The notes: generated from the letters alone by a model not told the origin. DNA of 64,000 nt from Thioalkalivibrio paradoxus ARh 1 (GCF_000227685.2 NZ_CP007029.1:2950501-3014500); one strand, 5' to 3'; counted from the first letter of the stretch, positions 36,553 through 45,880 are shown. Program-made: numbers and translations.

Positions 36553-39500
36553 TTACCCCGATCCGCGTGACGCAAACCCCAGCGCGTCGTGGTAGCTCCA
36601 GCCGTTATCGCGCTCCGGCACCGACACGGTGCCGAAGCGGCGGGCACAGTGCTCCAGCGGCATGTCCAATTGCTCGGCGAGATCGGCCAGCGCATCCATG
36701 TACGGGCGGGTAATCCATGCGCCTGCACGAGGCCCGATTACGGCCTCGAGGTTATGGCGCTGCATGAGGCTTTTCTCGACGTCGATGTAGACCGATTGGC
36801 CCCGGCTACCGGGTTCCCGGTGGATTTTCTGCAGCACCCACTCTTCTTCCGCTTCGTCCGGCATCAGGACGAGATCGACTTCGTTCTGGCCGGTTTGATC
36901 GCGAAATCGCTGCACTTTCTGCAAGGTGCCGCTTAGCGTCGCGCGCGGAAGCTGATACCACGAGGCCGCGTTCAGGCGCGGAGTCGGTGGCGATTTCATG
37001 GCCCGGAGTTCGCGCGGAGAAAGGGTTTTCTGGGCAGACTCTCGGGGCAACAAGGTATCGCGCAGGCGGGCGTGTTCCAGATCCACCAGACGTTTCGCCG
37101 GCTCGAGGGGCTGCGGTTCGATGATCCGGGGCCGCGAATCGATAGTGGCGTATTCCTCCGGGCGGAGAAGTTCGCCAAGATCATGGCTGCGGAGCATCCA
37201 TTCCTCACTCTCGAATCCGGGGCGGCAGTATGCGGGCTGGCCACGCCGTTCAAGCGCTTTCAGGTTGAAGTTCGGCAGGACGAGGTTGGGACCCTTGTCG
37301 GTCGGTTCGCGGTGCCGCCGGACGCGACCGGCAAGCTGGATGATCGAGCGCATCGACGAAGGTTCGACGACCGCCCAGTCGTAGTCGTGGTCGCGCCCGA
37401 CCTCGGTCACGGGGGAGCCGATCACGATGAACAACTGGTCCGGCTCCGGCGCGGCATCGATACGATGGCGGACAACGGGCAGTTCGAATACCGCCTCGGG
37501 ATGCTTCCGGTTGAGGATTCGGTCCAGGTTCCGTTCGATCTCCGAGCGCATCAGCAGCGGGAAACGGGAGTGATACACGCAAAGGTGAAAGCGATGTCCC
37601 TCCGGGGCGCCGTCCCGAAACAGGGTTTGCGCGACGGCAATCAGCGGCTCGATATTGGCCATGCGGATCAGGCCGAAACTGACCCGTTTCCCGCTTGCGG
37701 GGTCCACGCTGCAATGCCGTCGGTGCAGTTCCAGTGCATGGCCGCGTAGCTGCCGGGCGTATTCCTGCCGGATTTCTTCCTGCGACCCAGTGCGGGAGAT
37801 GGGTAGCGGAGCCAGTTCGGCACTGCGCCGAGGCTGCTCCGTCGCCAGGTGTTTCTGGCGGCCTTGCACAAACCGCCCGTGTGCTGCCGCAAGCTCGGGG
37901 CCGTCCGCGCAGTCTTGCGCCAGCTTTCCGTATTCATCGAACCACGCGCAGACGATGTTGACCGGCTGGCCCGGCTCGCCACGGTTGCGCTGGAATTCGG
38001 CGCGGCCTTCCCGGTAGGCCAGAAACAAGCCTTCCACCAGCGCCGGCGCCAGCGTTGCCGAGGACAACAGAACCCGTGAACCGAGCATGCCCGCCCAGTG
38101 CACCAGGCGGGTGAGTGCTGGCAAATCCTCCAGAGGAAAGTCGTCGATCTCGTCCAGTACCAGATCACTGCTCATCAAGCGCAGCATGGGTGCGATCTGC
38201 CGCCCACCGCGCACGCTCTCGGTGGCCGGAGTCAGGTGATCGACGGTGCAAGCGAGGATCGGGGCGGCGATCAGTGAGCGTATCGCCGGGTCGTGCCGCA
38301 GGTGCTTCAGAACCGGATGGTTGCCGAAGTCACCTTCGTAGAAGACGTGTCCGTCCTCGTCCATGAGGTCCTGTGCTGACGCCGAGCCGTGGCGCTCCGC
38401 CTGTTCCTCGAAGTGCTCGAAGAGGATGCGGTTGGCGGTACCGCCGACCCGGATGGCGAGTTCGTCGTCCCCGAGGTGCATCAACTCCCGGAAAGCCTGC
38501 CCGGTCTGCAAGGTCAGCGTTCGCAGACCCAGCGCGATGGAAAAGCGGGTGCCCTGTTCCGGATTGGCCAGGGCATACAGGATGCGACCGTTGGCGAGGG
38601 TCTTCCCTCTTCCGGTCGAAGCCATGTTCACCCCGAAAAACCCCTGGGCGGTCGTGCGTTCGCGCAGCGACGCGGCGAGATCGAAAACGCTGTTCTGCCA
38701 CTGGAAGCGCGGGTCCGCCGTACGCTTGCGGAATCCCTTGTGACGGGCGAGGCGCGGGAGATGTCGCTCAATCCCCGGCAGGGAACGGGTAATGGCACGC
38801 GCGATGGCCTCGACGCCGATCAGATGTTCATCGAGGGGTTGGTTCAGTTGTCGGGTCGCTCGGTTCGTGTTGGCATACAAACCGTATCCGGGTTCGCCCT
38901 TCACTCGATCCTTGGGGTAGGTGAGGCTGGAATAGTGGTGGTCGGCCAGCATCAGGCTCATGCGCGCCAGGTGCATCACGTATGGATTGTCGAGCCAGGC
39001 AGCCGGCATGCTGGGCAGTCGCCCCAGGAGCCGCTCCGCCAGGTTGCGGGCGCGAGCGCGCCACTTGGCAGTGACTACGGGCAGAGGGTGATCGAACCGC
39101 CAATACGGCTGCAGCTCTTTGGGTGCGGTTTCGCTGGGGCATTCATTCCAATTCGGCGTAATGATCTCGGGCAACCCCGTGAGCCGCTCGGCCCGAAAGC
39201 CGGTGATGCTTCCTGTGGGGCGACCTTTATCGCCGGGCAGCAATGGTAGCCGGTGATGAGTCAGGACCAGCCAACCCACTGCGGCCGCGAGTGGCGGTAG
39301 TGTCCGGAATGGTGATTCGAGCCCTTCGACCAGGCCATCCTTCAGGAGTGCAGCGGTCCATGCCTGATCGTCATCGGCGGGAAGATCCTTCAGCCGTTCC
39401 AGCCAGCCACGATCATCGTCGTTGCCAACAAAGGCCTGGAACAGGCGCAGACTGATCCATTCGTGGCGGTATTGGTTCCGGCCGAGCTTCCCTTCCGCGA

Positions 39501-39909
39501 TCAGGCGCCGCTGGAACGCAACGCACGCCTTGCCGAGATCGTGCAGCAGAGCGGCCAGGCTGCTCAGCAGCCGGATATCCTCGCCGGTATGCCAGTCGTT
39601 TTCGTCGCCGCGACGCAGCACATCGCGTGCGGTGGTATTCGTGGGTACCGCACCACGCAAGTTGAATCGGCTGGCATTGCCGACAATCCAGAGCAACTCG
39701 CTGCGATCACGACCGCGTATCCAGTGACAGGCCACCGCCGTGTTGCGCCGCGCGGACTGGCGCAGCAGCTTTCGGAGCATGTCCAGACCGGCCTGGGTAA
39801 TCGAGGTCTGCCAGGTGCGTTCTCCGCGCCGCTCGGCGAACTGGTCCAGTATGCGGCGCGTCTCCTTGAGTGCGTTCTTGTTGCACTGAGAAACGAGGAG
39901 AACGTTCAC
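36553..39909 (-). CDS. cas3: Type I-F fused Cas2-Cas3 nuclease-helicase
   Basis: A 1118-residue fusion. Residues 1-95 are Cas2-like (MNVLLVSQCNKNALKETRR) and pair with Cas1 in adaptation. An HD nuclease follows (LLHDLGKA, His123-Asp124), then a superfamily 2 helicase: STGRGKT near 427, LVLDEIDDF, LSSATLAP and QLAGRVRRHRE. It degrades DNA bound by the Csy complex. It starts at GTG, overlapping the cas1 stop by 4 nt (GTGA). All core motifs are intact. Confidence 0.96.
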   Translation of the reverse strand: MNVLLVSQCNKNALKETRRILDQFAERRGERTWQTSITQAGLDMLRKLLRQSARRNTAVACHWIRGRDRSELLWIVGNASRFNLRGAVPTNTTARDVLRRGDENDWHTGEDIRLLSSLAALLHDLGKACVAFQRRLIAEGKLGRNQYRHEWISLRLFQAFVGNDDDRGWLERLKDLPADDDQAWTAALLKDGLVEGLESPFRTLPPLAAAVGWLVLTHHRLPLLPGDKGRPTGSITGFRAERLTGLPEIITPNWNECPSETAPKELQPYWRFDHPLPVVTAKWRARARNLAERLLGRLPSMPAAWLDNPYVMHLARMSLMLADHHYSSLTYPKDRVKGEPGYGLYANTNRATRQLNQPLDEHLIGVEAIARAITRSLPGIERHLPRLARHKGFRKRTADPRFQWQNSVFDLAASLRERTTAQGFFGVNMASTGRGKTLANGRILYALANPEQGTRFSIALGLRTLTLQTGQAFRELMHLGDDELAIRVGGTANRILFEHFEEQAERHGSASAQDLMDEDGHVFYEGDFGNHPVLKHLRHDPAIRSLIAAPILACTVDHLTPATESVRGGRQIAPMLRLMSSDLVLDEIDDFPLEDLPALTRLVHWAGMLGSRVLLSSATLAPALVEGLFLAYREGRAEFQRNRGEPGQPVNIVCAWFDEYGKLAQDCADGPELAAAHGRFVQGRQKHLATEQPRRSAELAPLPISRTGSQEEIRQEYARQLRGHALELHRRHCSVDPASGKRVSFGLIRMANIEPLIAVAQTLFRDGAPEGHRFHLCVYHSRFPLLMRSEIERNLDRILNRKHPEAVFELPVVRHRIDAAPEPDQLFIVIGSPVTEVGRDHDYDWAVVEPSSMRSIIQLAGRVRRHREPTDKGPNLVLPNFNLKALERRGQPAYCRPGFESEEWMLRSHDLGELLRPEEYATIDSRPRIIEPQPLEPAKRLVDLEHARLRDTLLPRESAQKTLSPRELRAMKSPPTPRLNAASWYQLPRATLSGTLQKVQRFRDQTGQNEVDLVLMPDEAEEEWVLQKIHREPGSRGQSVYIDVEKSLMQRHNLEAVIGPRAGAWITRPYMDALADLAEQLDMPLEHCARRFGTVSVPERDNGWSYHDALGFASRGSG

Positions 39910-40883
39910 TGCCTGCTGCTCGTCATCGCCAGCGCGGTGGCCTTCACAGTGTCGATCATGAAGTCGAGGGCTTCGGTGCGGGTGAGTTGTTCAATGCAGG
40001 CCTGTCGGAATTCCTGTTCCTCATCGCCCCGCACCGCCGACACGAAGGCCTGGGGCAGAATCACCGCATCCTTGACGAGATCAGCGACGTCGAAAACCAG
40101 ACCCCCGCGCCGGGTCTTGCCATGCAGTACCGATAACCCGTGGGGGATGCCCAGCACCCAGGTTGCCGTCGCCCCGAGGCCGTAGGCCAGATAGTTGCCG
40201 TGATCAAGAAACCGATTGGCCGGGTCGGTTCCACCGCCATGTTTCGCGCGGGAAAAATCACCGTAGCCGGTTGCCAGACAAGCGAGCCTGAACAGCTTCT
40301 TGGTGAGACGCGCCTCCTCGGTCAGGAGATCGGTGTTATCCCTCGCTGCCTCAACCGCGCGGCGCGAGGCATCGAGCGCGCTGGCAAGTTCGTCGGCAGG
40401 CACCACAAAGTCCTCCTCCCTGAGGTCCCGGTTGTTGTTCCAGTGTTGCGCGATTCGCTGTAGACGGGCTTGCTGAAAGGCCTTCGCCGCTTGCAGCCGG
40501 AGGGTATCGTCGAACCAGAACCCAACCCAGGACCGCAGATACTCGGTTGGCCGATACTCGCTTTGCGGGGACAGCCACGCGACTTCAACGGTAAGCTCGG
40601 TCGCGCTGAACAACGGCGTGCCACCACCGCCGCAGAACCCGAGCATCACGCCGGCCTTGGCGAGTTCGCGCACCGCGGCTTGCGTGATCGACGTTCCAGT
40701 GCCCAATAGCACGGTCGTGGTGTTGGCGATCGGGATGTTCCAGTAGAAGGACTCTTTCCCTTGCTCGGTCACGTATTCGACGCGACCACCCTTCACCAGT
40801 ACCCGACAGTGCTCAAGGTAGTACAGATTCGCTCTTTTCGAGTGAAGAATCGTCTTCAATGACGACGGCTGTATCGGTTCCAT
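39906..40883 (-). CDS. cas1: CRISPR integrase Cas1 (type I-F)
   Basis: A 325-residue integrase that, with Cas2/3, inserts new spacers at the leader end. Recognised by the N-terminal LKTILHSKRANLYYLEHCRV, the VLLGTGTSITQAAV turn, LFRLACLATGYGDFSRAKHG, FLDHGNYLAYGLGATATWVL (which carries the conserved metal-site His) and IPHGLSVLHGKTRRGGLVFD. First gene of the operon. A perfect palindrome lies about 80 bp upstream. Confidence 0.97.
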   Translation of the reverse strand: MEPIQPSSLKTILHSKRANLYYLEHCRVLVKGGRVEYVTEQGKESFYWNIPIANTTTVLLGTGTSITQAAVRELAKAGVMLGFCGGGGTPLFSATELTVEVAWLSPQSEYRPTEYLRSWVGFWFDDTLRLQAAKAFQQARLQRIAQHWNNNRDLREEDFVVPADELASALDASRRAVEAARDNTDLLTEEARLTKKLFRLACLATGYGDFSRAKHGGGTDPANRFLDHGNYLAYGLGATATWVLGIPHGLSVLHGKTRRGGLVFDVADLVKDAVILPQAFVSAVRGDEEQEFRQACIEQLTRTEALDFMIDTVKATALAMTSSRQ

Positions 40884-41325
40884 ATCCTTTGCCCACCGAC
40901 TGCGGATCCAGCATCAATATCGCGGTACTCTGCAAGACGTGCGCCCAACCATACCACCCCCACTGGCTCAGAGAGTGAGCCAGTGACGACTACTCGACAG
41001 TGCGAATGGCCGGGGGGCAGGATCACGAGGATCACCCGGCAAACCCAGCGCAGGTCGACCCCACGCGCACACCGCACGCACAGCGGGGTCGGGTCTCTTC
41101 CTATAGCATGCAGCCTCCCTGAACCGCTCACGGGTGCCGGTATGAGTCCGTATCGGCAGGCCCGAGACGAGGCAGCGCTGCAGGTCAACCTGCTGCACAC
41201 GCGCGAGCCGGATCACGTCGGGAAGGCAGATCCGGAAACCGCTTTCACGATGGTGTACTCGCGCCCATTCAGATTCAGTGCAGGCGCGGGGCTCGCGCGG
41301 CTACGATACCTGTGGCCAAGCGCTG
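40884..41325. other. Intergenic region upstream of the cas operon
   Basis: About 440 bp between cas1 and the convergently arranged protease locus. It should carry the cas promoter. The only clear structure is the palindrome at 40961-40985. Short frames here look spurious. Confidence 0.55.
40961..40985. promoter_or_regulatory. Perfect 10-bp palindrome upstream of cas1
   Basis: CACTGGCTCA, 5-nt GAGAG and TGAGCCAGTG form a perfect inverted repeat centred about 90 bp before the cas1 ATG. There is no T-run on either side, so an operator for a dimeric regulator is more likely than a terminator. The binding protein is unknown. Confidence 0.55.
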
Positions 41326-41775
41326 TCAGGCCAGGAACAGCCAGGCGAAGCCTGAGTTGTAGAGGACGTGCAGCATGATTGCTGTCCACAGTCCGTGTCG
41401 CTCCCGGAAGTATCCGAACACCAGCGCCGGCAGGATCACGGCGGCCGCCCAGGCGGGTGGCTGGTGAATCAAGTGCGCGAGCGCGAACAGCAGGGCGGCG
41501 ATCGCGTTGGCCGCGGTGACCGGTCCGAGGCGGCTGCGACCCCAGTTCCGCTCCAGCAGCCAACCCTGCAACAGCCCGCGGAACACGATCTCTTCGAGCA
41601 CGGGGTAGACGAGCACGGCCGAGAGGAAGAACCACGGCCGCGTCGCGGGCCAGCCCGGGTCGGTGGTGACGGGCAGGAAGGTCGCGAGGATTCCCCAGGC
41701 GACCGGGCCAGCCGCGAGCGCTGCGAGGAACAGCGGATCCCGGAAGGCGCGTCCGGCTGCACGCGTGGGCGACAT
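41326..41775 (-). CDS. CPBP/CAAX-type glutamic intramembrane protease (MrtJ-like)
   Basis: A 149-residue multi-pass membrane protein. It has the CPBP protease motifs EEIVFRG (Glu61, Glu62, Arg66), FALAHL (His101) and MLHVLYNS (His136, Asn140), so the active site is complete. Very short CPBP proteases of this kind process C-terminal sorting signals such as JDVT-CTERM. A protein with such a tail is encoded 6 kb away (47433-49718), which supports an MrtJ-type role by inference. Confidence 0.75.
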   Translation of the reverse strand: MSPTRAAGRAFRDPLFLAALAAGPVAWGILATFLPVTTDPGWPATRPWFFLSAVLVYPVLEEIVFRGLLQGWLLERNWGRSRLGPVTAANAIAALLFALAHLIHQPPAWAAAVILPALVFGYFRERHGLWTAIMLHVLYNSGFAWLFLA

Positions 41776-41919
41776 GGTGAGAGCATAGAGACCGAGCCGC
41801 GGATGCGGAAGCGGCGGGGGCCACGTCGCGCCTGTCCGCAGCGCAGGTATAGGGAGTGGCGCCAGGGGCCGATGCAGCTCCCTCGGCCGCGCCCGAAAGA
41901 CAGGCCCGCTTCGTCCCGA

Positions 41920-42747
41920 TCAGGGACCCAGCACCCTCTCGTCCTGGGCCAATTGCTCCACAGGCGGCGGCACCTGCGCATACATCGAAACGAACCGGGT
42001 CACCCGCGGGTCCTGGCTTTCCCCGAGCATCTCGGCGAAGGCCGGTTTTACCGACTGGAACAGCAGCCGCGCCTCGACTGCCAGCGGCCTGGCTGATTCC
42101 CCGACGGGCAACCGGTAACGGACCAGGTCGCTGCCGCTGAGTGGGTCGGGGTAGTCGGGGCTGAAGTCCGGATCGTCGGCAGCGCGCCCGAAGACTCCGG
42201 TGATCGAGTCGGTGCCGAGAACACCCCGGTCGAACCCGACCGGGGGCAGCCGGTTGTCCTTCAGATAGGTGTTGGCGTACAGCAGCACGTAAGTCACGCG
42301 CTCGCGCACGTCTCCCATCACGGCCTCGTAGACGGCGACCTGCTCCGGGGACTCGATCACGTCGTGGTGGGGTTCGTAGCAGTCGGTGTAGTCTTCTGCG
42401 CCGCCGGGCTTCGAGGTGGCGAGGCAGTGAGCTTGCGTATGCGCCGTATCGAGGCGGAGCCTGCCATTGGCGTCGACATCCCCCGACTCGAACAACAAGC
42501 TGCCCTCGGCATCGACCACGCGCAGGTGAATCCACATCCTGCGGGACGGGAATCCGGTCGGCAGCTTGTGGCCGGTGTGATTGGTCACGCGCACCGGAAT
42601 TTCGAGAAGCCCGTTTGCGACGGCGGGCTCCAGGATCTCGATGCTGGCGGTGAACAGGGTGTGGCAGGATGCGCAGAGCGCCGAGTCTTTGATCTGCCTA
42701 CCGTAGACCGCAGCATAATTGAAGTCCCTCCGCATCATCCCCGCCAT
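41920..42747 (-). CDS. Cytochrome-like protein with one CXXCH, possibly 5'-truncated
   Basis: A 275-residue frame with one haem motif, CASCH, at about residue 25. A beta-rich region follows (VRVTNHTGHKLPTGFPSRRM), typical of the C-terminal half of larger multihaem cytochromes. No signal peptide is visible at its start. A short separate frame just upstream (42714-42827, MIGDSAPMAKESEHKPWFTR, then RDGG) could be its 5' end displaced by a frameshift. If intact, export would be unexplained. Part of the cytochrome-porin cluster. Confidence 0.6.
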   Translation of the reverse strand: MAGMMRRDFNYAAVYGRQIKDSALCASCHTLFTASIEILEPAVANGLLEIPVRVTNHTGHKLPTGFPSRRMWIHLRVVDAEGSLLFESGDVDANGRLRLDTAHTQAHCLATSKPGGAEDYTDCYEPHHDVIESPEQVAVYEAVMGDVRERVTYVLLYANTYLKDNRLPPVGFDRGVLGTDSITGVFGRAADDPDFSPDYPDPLSGSDLVRYRLPVGESARPLAVEARLLFQSVKPAFAEMLGESQDPRVTRFVSMYAQVPPPVEQLAQDERVLGP

Positions 42748-42828
42748 CCCGGCGGGTAAACCAGGGTTTGTGTTCGCTCTCCTTGGCCATGGGTGCAGAG
42801 TCGCCGATCATACTTCTCCCACACTGCA

Positions 42829-43782
42829 TCAGAAACGATGACATTCCAGACATTTCTGCGACGAAACACCCATCAGCATGCGGTGCGGCATCGGCTTGAA
42901 ACGGTCCGCGGGGCGGTTGCGTCCACCAAAGGCAGCCGCGGCTGGGCTGTGGCAGCTCAGGCAGGACGATCTGTGCCCGGGCCGGTGGAAACCACGCGGC
43001 GGAATGGGGCTGGCTGCCGCCAGATGACACGACTGGCAAGCAGCGTACCGGTGGCAAGTCAGGCAGCGCGAACGGTCCCAGGACGCGACCATTCCGTGAG
43101 TCTTTCTGCGGAAGAGGCTGGTGTGGTCGCGTGGCTTCTCCAAGCTGTGGCAGGTTTGGCAGGTGCTTTCCTGGTGGCACAGCAGGCATTGGCTGCGGTC
43201 CTGGAAGACCGTCAGACGACCATGGTCGCGAGTCCAGTGGGCGTTGTGGCTCGGTGGTGGTGACAAACGATTCAGTTCCAGGTGGCAGGCGCCGCAATCC
43301 AGGGTGAGGCCCCGGCTTCGATGGGCCGCCATGGCCACTTCCATCGTCGGAATGTTCGCAAAAGTGGAACCCATGGAGGTCGGCAAATTGCCGTGGCAGA
43401 ACAGGCATTGGTTGTCGTTCTCGACCGGGAAGTCGGCGTGTCGATACCGAACGTCGAGCAGATTCGTCGGAACTGCGTCACTGAAGAAATACCGATGGTC
43501 GAATGGGGACTCCTCTGTGATTTCAACACGATATTTTTGATGGCAGTCCTGGCAGCGCCCGAACACCTCGGCATCGTCGAGATCGTGGCAGGTCATGCAA
43601 ACCTCCATCGGGGGGTTCTCGAACGTCTCTTCCGTCAGTTCATGGCAAGTCGCACAGGGAAGCTGAAATTCAAGGTGCGGCTGATGCGGGAACGTGCCCT
43701 CAACTTCGGTAGTCTCGTCCCACTGGCAACCCGCGAGGGCTACTAGAGTGAGCAGCAGCACTGCATTGAGGAGCCGCACCAC
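42829..43782 (-). CDS. Eleven-haem lipoprotein cytochrome c
   Basis: A 317-residue exported cytochrome with 11 CXXCH motifs counted: CATCH, CMTCH, CQDCH, CLFCH, CGACH, CLLCH, CQTCH, CLTCH, CQSCH, CLSCH and CLECH. The signal peptide ends in the lipobox LVALAGC, so it is lipid-anchored. Start: GTG 43782, 11 bp after the porin stop; the frame is open to an ATG at 43848 inside the porin. Dense haems plus a porin partner suggest electron transfer across the outer membrane. Substrate unknown. Confidence 0.85.
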   Translation of the reverse strand: MVRLLNAVLLLTLVALAGCQWDETTEVEGTFPHQPHLEFQLPCATCHELTEETFENPPMEVCMTCHDLDDAEVFGRCQDCHQKYRVEITEESPFDHRYFFSDAVPTNLLDVRYRHADFPVENDNQCLFCHGNLPTSMGSTFANIPTMEVAMAAHRSRGLTLDCGACHLELNRLSPPPSHNAHWTRDHGRLTVFQDRSQCLLCHQESTCQTCHSLEKPRDHTSLFRRKTHGMVASWDRSRCLTCHRYAACQSCHLAAASPIPPRGFHRPGHRSSCLSCHSPAAAAFGGRNRPADRFKPMPHRMLMGVSSQKCLECHRF

Positions 43783-43792
43783 GAGGCCCGCC

Positions 43793-45235
43793 CTAGAACC
43801 GCAGGCCCAGCCGGAGCTGGAAACTGAGCCAGTCATCGCTGTCCTCACTGTTGTCTTCGTATTCCAGCGATGCCGAAACGGCGATTCGACCGTTCTGCCA
43901 CCGCGCGCGTGAGAAATAGGTGATTACGTCGGGCGTGATCCTGAAGGTCTTTTCCTCACCGAAAATCAGAGCCAGCTCGTCCCGGTACACCTGCACGTAT
44001 TCCCCGTATTCGGCCCCGCCGGTGAAAGTCCAGCGGGACGTAGGGCGGTATTCCAGTTCGCCGGAGAAGCCCGTGAAGCGGTCGTCGTCGTCGACCTTCC
44101 AGTATTCCGCATCCAGGGCAACGGTCAGGGTGTCGGTCGGTCTCAGCTCGAACCCAAGAATGCCGCGCCGGAAGTCGCGGTTGTTGAAAGCGGTCACGGG
44201 ATCGTCGACGCTGTCTGCGCTGCGCAGGTCGAACCCGGCGCGCAGGCTCGCATTTTCACCGAGCTCCTTGATCGCCAGAACGGAAGCGAAGTCGAAGGGC
44301 GTGAAGCTGTTCAGCAGCGGAAAATAGGGATTGAAATTCAGTGTGCTCTCGCTAACCGGTTCCAACAGGCTCACCGTCTGCACGCTGATGTCCAGGCCTG
44401 CCCGGTCCGCTCGGACGAAGTGATCGCTCTGCAGGATGTATGAGTCCGAGTTCAGCCACGAGTACTTCAGGTAGGACTGCGCCCACACGGACCATCGGTA
44501 CCAACCCTCCAGCGACAGCAGATCATCCGTGACCTCACTGCCCTCGTAGCGATAAAAGGTGCCGGCCGCCCGTGCCCGGGGCGTGGCTCGGAAGTCGCCG
44601 CGGGCGCCGTAGAGTGTTTCGCCGGAGGTCCCGGAGAAGAAGCTGACCGGTTTTCCGCCAAATACCTGAGCGTCGATGCGTGCGGTCGGTCGCAAGCGTG
44701 CGGATGCACCGTCGAAGTGGACGAAGTCGATCTCATCGATGAACTGACGTCCAAGGCGTAGGCTGGCTCCGTTAAATTCCGCTTGGTTCAGATTCACGTA
44801 GGCCGTGTAGAGCCGGAATTCCCTATCCGCCGCCTGGTCCAGATCGAGGAAAGGATCAAACCTGGAGGGCACGAGGACGCCGTCCAGGTCGCGGTGCCAA
44901 TAGAACGACACCGCGGCATCCACCCGGTCCTTCACGATGTCGTCGGCCTGCAGCGAGAAAAAGACGTCGAGATCCTGATCGTGGCCGCCATCGAAACGGC
45001 GCAGCCGATACGAGGTGTCCAGGGTGCCAGAGAGCCGGAGGGACGAAGGGCTTTGCTCGGAGGCCTCTGCCTCGGCAGCTTCGTCAGTCGCTGCATCCGT
45101 CTGCTGCGCGAGCAGCGGGTATGAGCCCAACACCGCCATCACCGCAAACCCCGCGATCACAACATCGCCGAGGCTTGCGCGGTGCCACCAGGACCCGCGG
45201 GAATCCGGCCGACGACAGAACTGGGTGATGTCCAT
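43793..45235 (-). CDS. Outer-membrane beta-barrel porin
   Basis: A 480-residue exported protein. A signal peptide ends near LLAQQ (residue about 45), followed by an acidic Ala/Glu linker, then alternating amphipathic strands to a C-terminal aromatic (LGLRF), the usual outer-membrane insertion signal. Strands such as LRLSGTLDTSYRLRRF and SASLEYEDNSEDSDDWLSFQ are barrel-like. It lies between genes for a tetrahaem and an 11-haem cytochrome, the layout of porin-cytochrome conduits. Sequence alone does not prove an MtrB-like role. GGAG precedes the ATG. Confidence 0.8.
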   Translation of the reverse strand: MDITQFCRRPDSRGSWWHRASLGDVVIAGFAVMAVLGSYPLLAQQTDAATDEAAEAEASEQSPSSLRLSGTLDTSYRLRRFDGGHDQDLDVFFSLQADDIVKDRVDAAVSFYWHRDLDGVLVPSRFDPFLDLDQAADREFRLYTAYVNLNQAEFNGASLRLGRQFIDEIDFVHFDGASARLRPTARIDAQVFGGKPVSFFSGTSGETLYGARGDFRATPRARAAGTFYRYEGSEVTDDLLSLEGWYRWSVWAQSYLKYSWLNSDSYILQSDHFVRADRAGLDISVQTVSLLEPVSESTLNFNPYFPLLNSFTPFDFASVLAIKELGENASLRAGFDLRSADSVDDPVTAFNNRDFRRGILGFELRPTDTLTVALDAEYWKVDDDDRFTGFSGELEYRPTSRWTFTGGAEYGEYVQVYRDELALIFGEEKTFRITPDVITYFSRARWQNGRIAVSASLEYEDNSEDSDDWLSFQLRLGLRF

Positions 45236-45262
45236 GGGGCTCCTCTGCCAGATGAACTTCCG

Positions 45263-45880
45263 CTACTCAGCGCACGGCCGACGCACCCTGGGGTTGTAGG
45301 GGTCGGGATCATCCAACTGCAACGCCCGGAATACCTCCACATGCGATGCTTTCGCAAAGGCCATCTCGTAGTTGAAGCCCGATGTCGTGCCATCCGGGGC
45401 AACGTATCGATCCTCCTTCCAGGTGGGGCTGCGCTCGTTGTGGCAGCCTCTGCAGGTCTGTTCGTTCGGCTGGCCAGGCGGGGGAAGGGTAGCCGATGGA
45501 TTGCGCAGGTTGCGTCGGGCGCTCGCGAGGTGCTCTGCTCCGGGTCCGTGGCAGGATTCGCATTGGACGTTGGCCAGCCTTGGGGTCTCGGCCATGCTGA
45601 CGAAGCCGCCTGGTTTGCCGTATCCCGTCGTGTGGCAACCCAGGCAGGAGGGGTCGGATTTCTCCTCTTCGGTCAGAACCAGAGTTGCCTGGGCATGCGG
45701 TGTGGTCGCCCAGTCGCTGTGGAAGAGCCCGGTCTCCGGCACGTTATGGCAGGTCTTGCAGCGGGTTTCGCCGACGTAGGCGATCTCGCCGTCGCTGGCG
45801 AGGGATGAGCCCAAGGTGAGGAGAAAGCCGGACGCGAGAAGCACAAAAAGACGCGCCCATACGAAGCCGTTCAAAGTCAT
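45263..45880 (-). CDS. Periplasmic tetrahaem cytochrome c
   Basis: A 205-residue cytochrome with four CXXCH motifs (CKTCH, CLGCH, CESCH, CRGCH) after a Sec signal peptide (LFVLLASGFLLTLGSSLASD). The ETRCKTCHNVPETGLFHSDW and VQCESCHGPGAEHL regions resemble the cytochrome c-554-like multihaem family. It is first in the minus-strand cluster, 27 bp before the porin. The ATG at 45880 is chosen because the signal peptide starts there, although the frame is open further upstream. Confidence 0.87.
   Translation of the reverse strand: MTLNGFVWARLFVLLASGFLLTLGSSLASDGEIAYVGETRCKTCHNVPETGLFHSDWATTPHAQATLVLTEEEKSDPSCLGCHTTGYGKPGGFVSMAETPRLANVQCESCHGPGAEHLASARRNLRNPSATLPPPGQPNEQTCRGCHNERSPTWKEDRYVAPDGTTSGFNYEMAFAKASHVEVFRALQLDDPDPYNPRVRRPCAE

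Noticed and set aside
24511-40883. CRISPR-associated transposon (I-F CAST)
   Set aside because: cas1, cas2/3 and full-length csy1 are present. There are no tnsA, tnsB, tnsC or tniQ genes and the transposon in the array is a plain IS3-type element.
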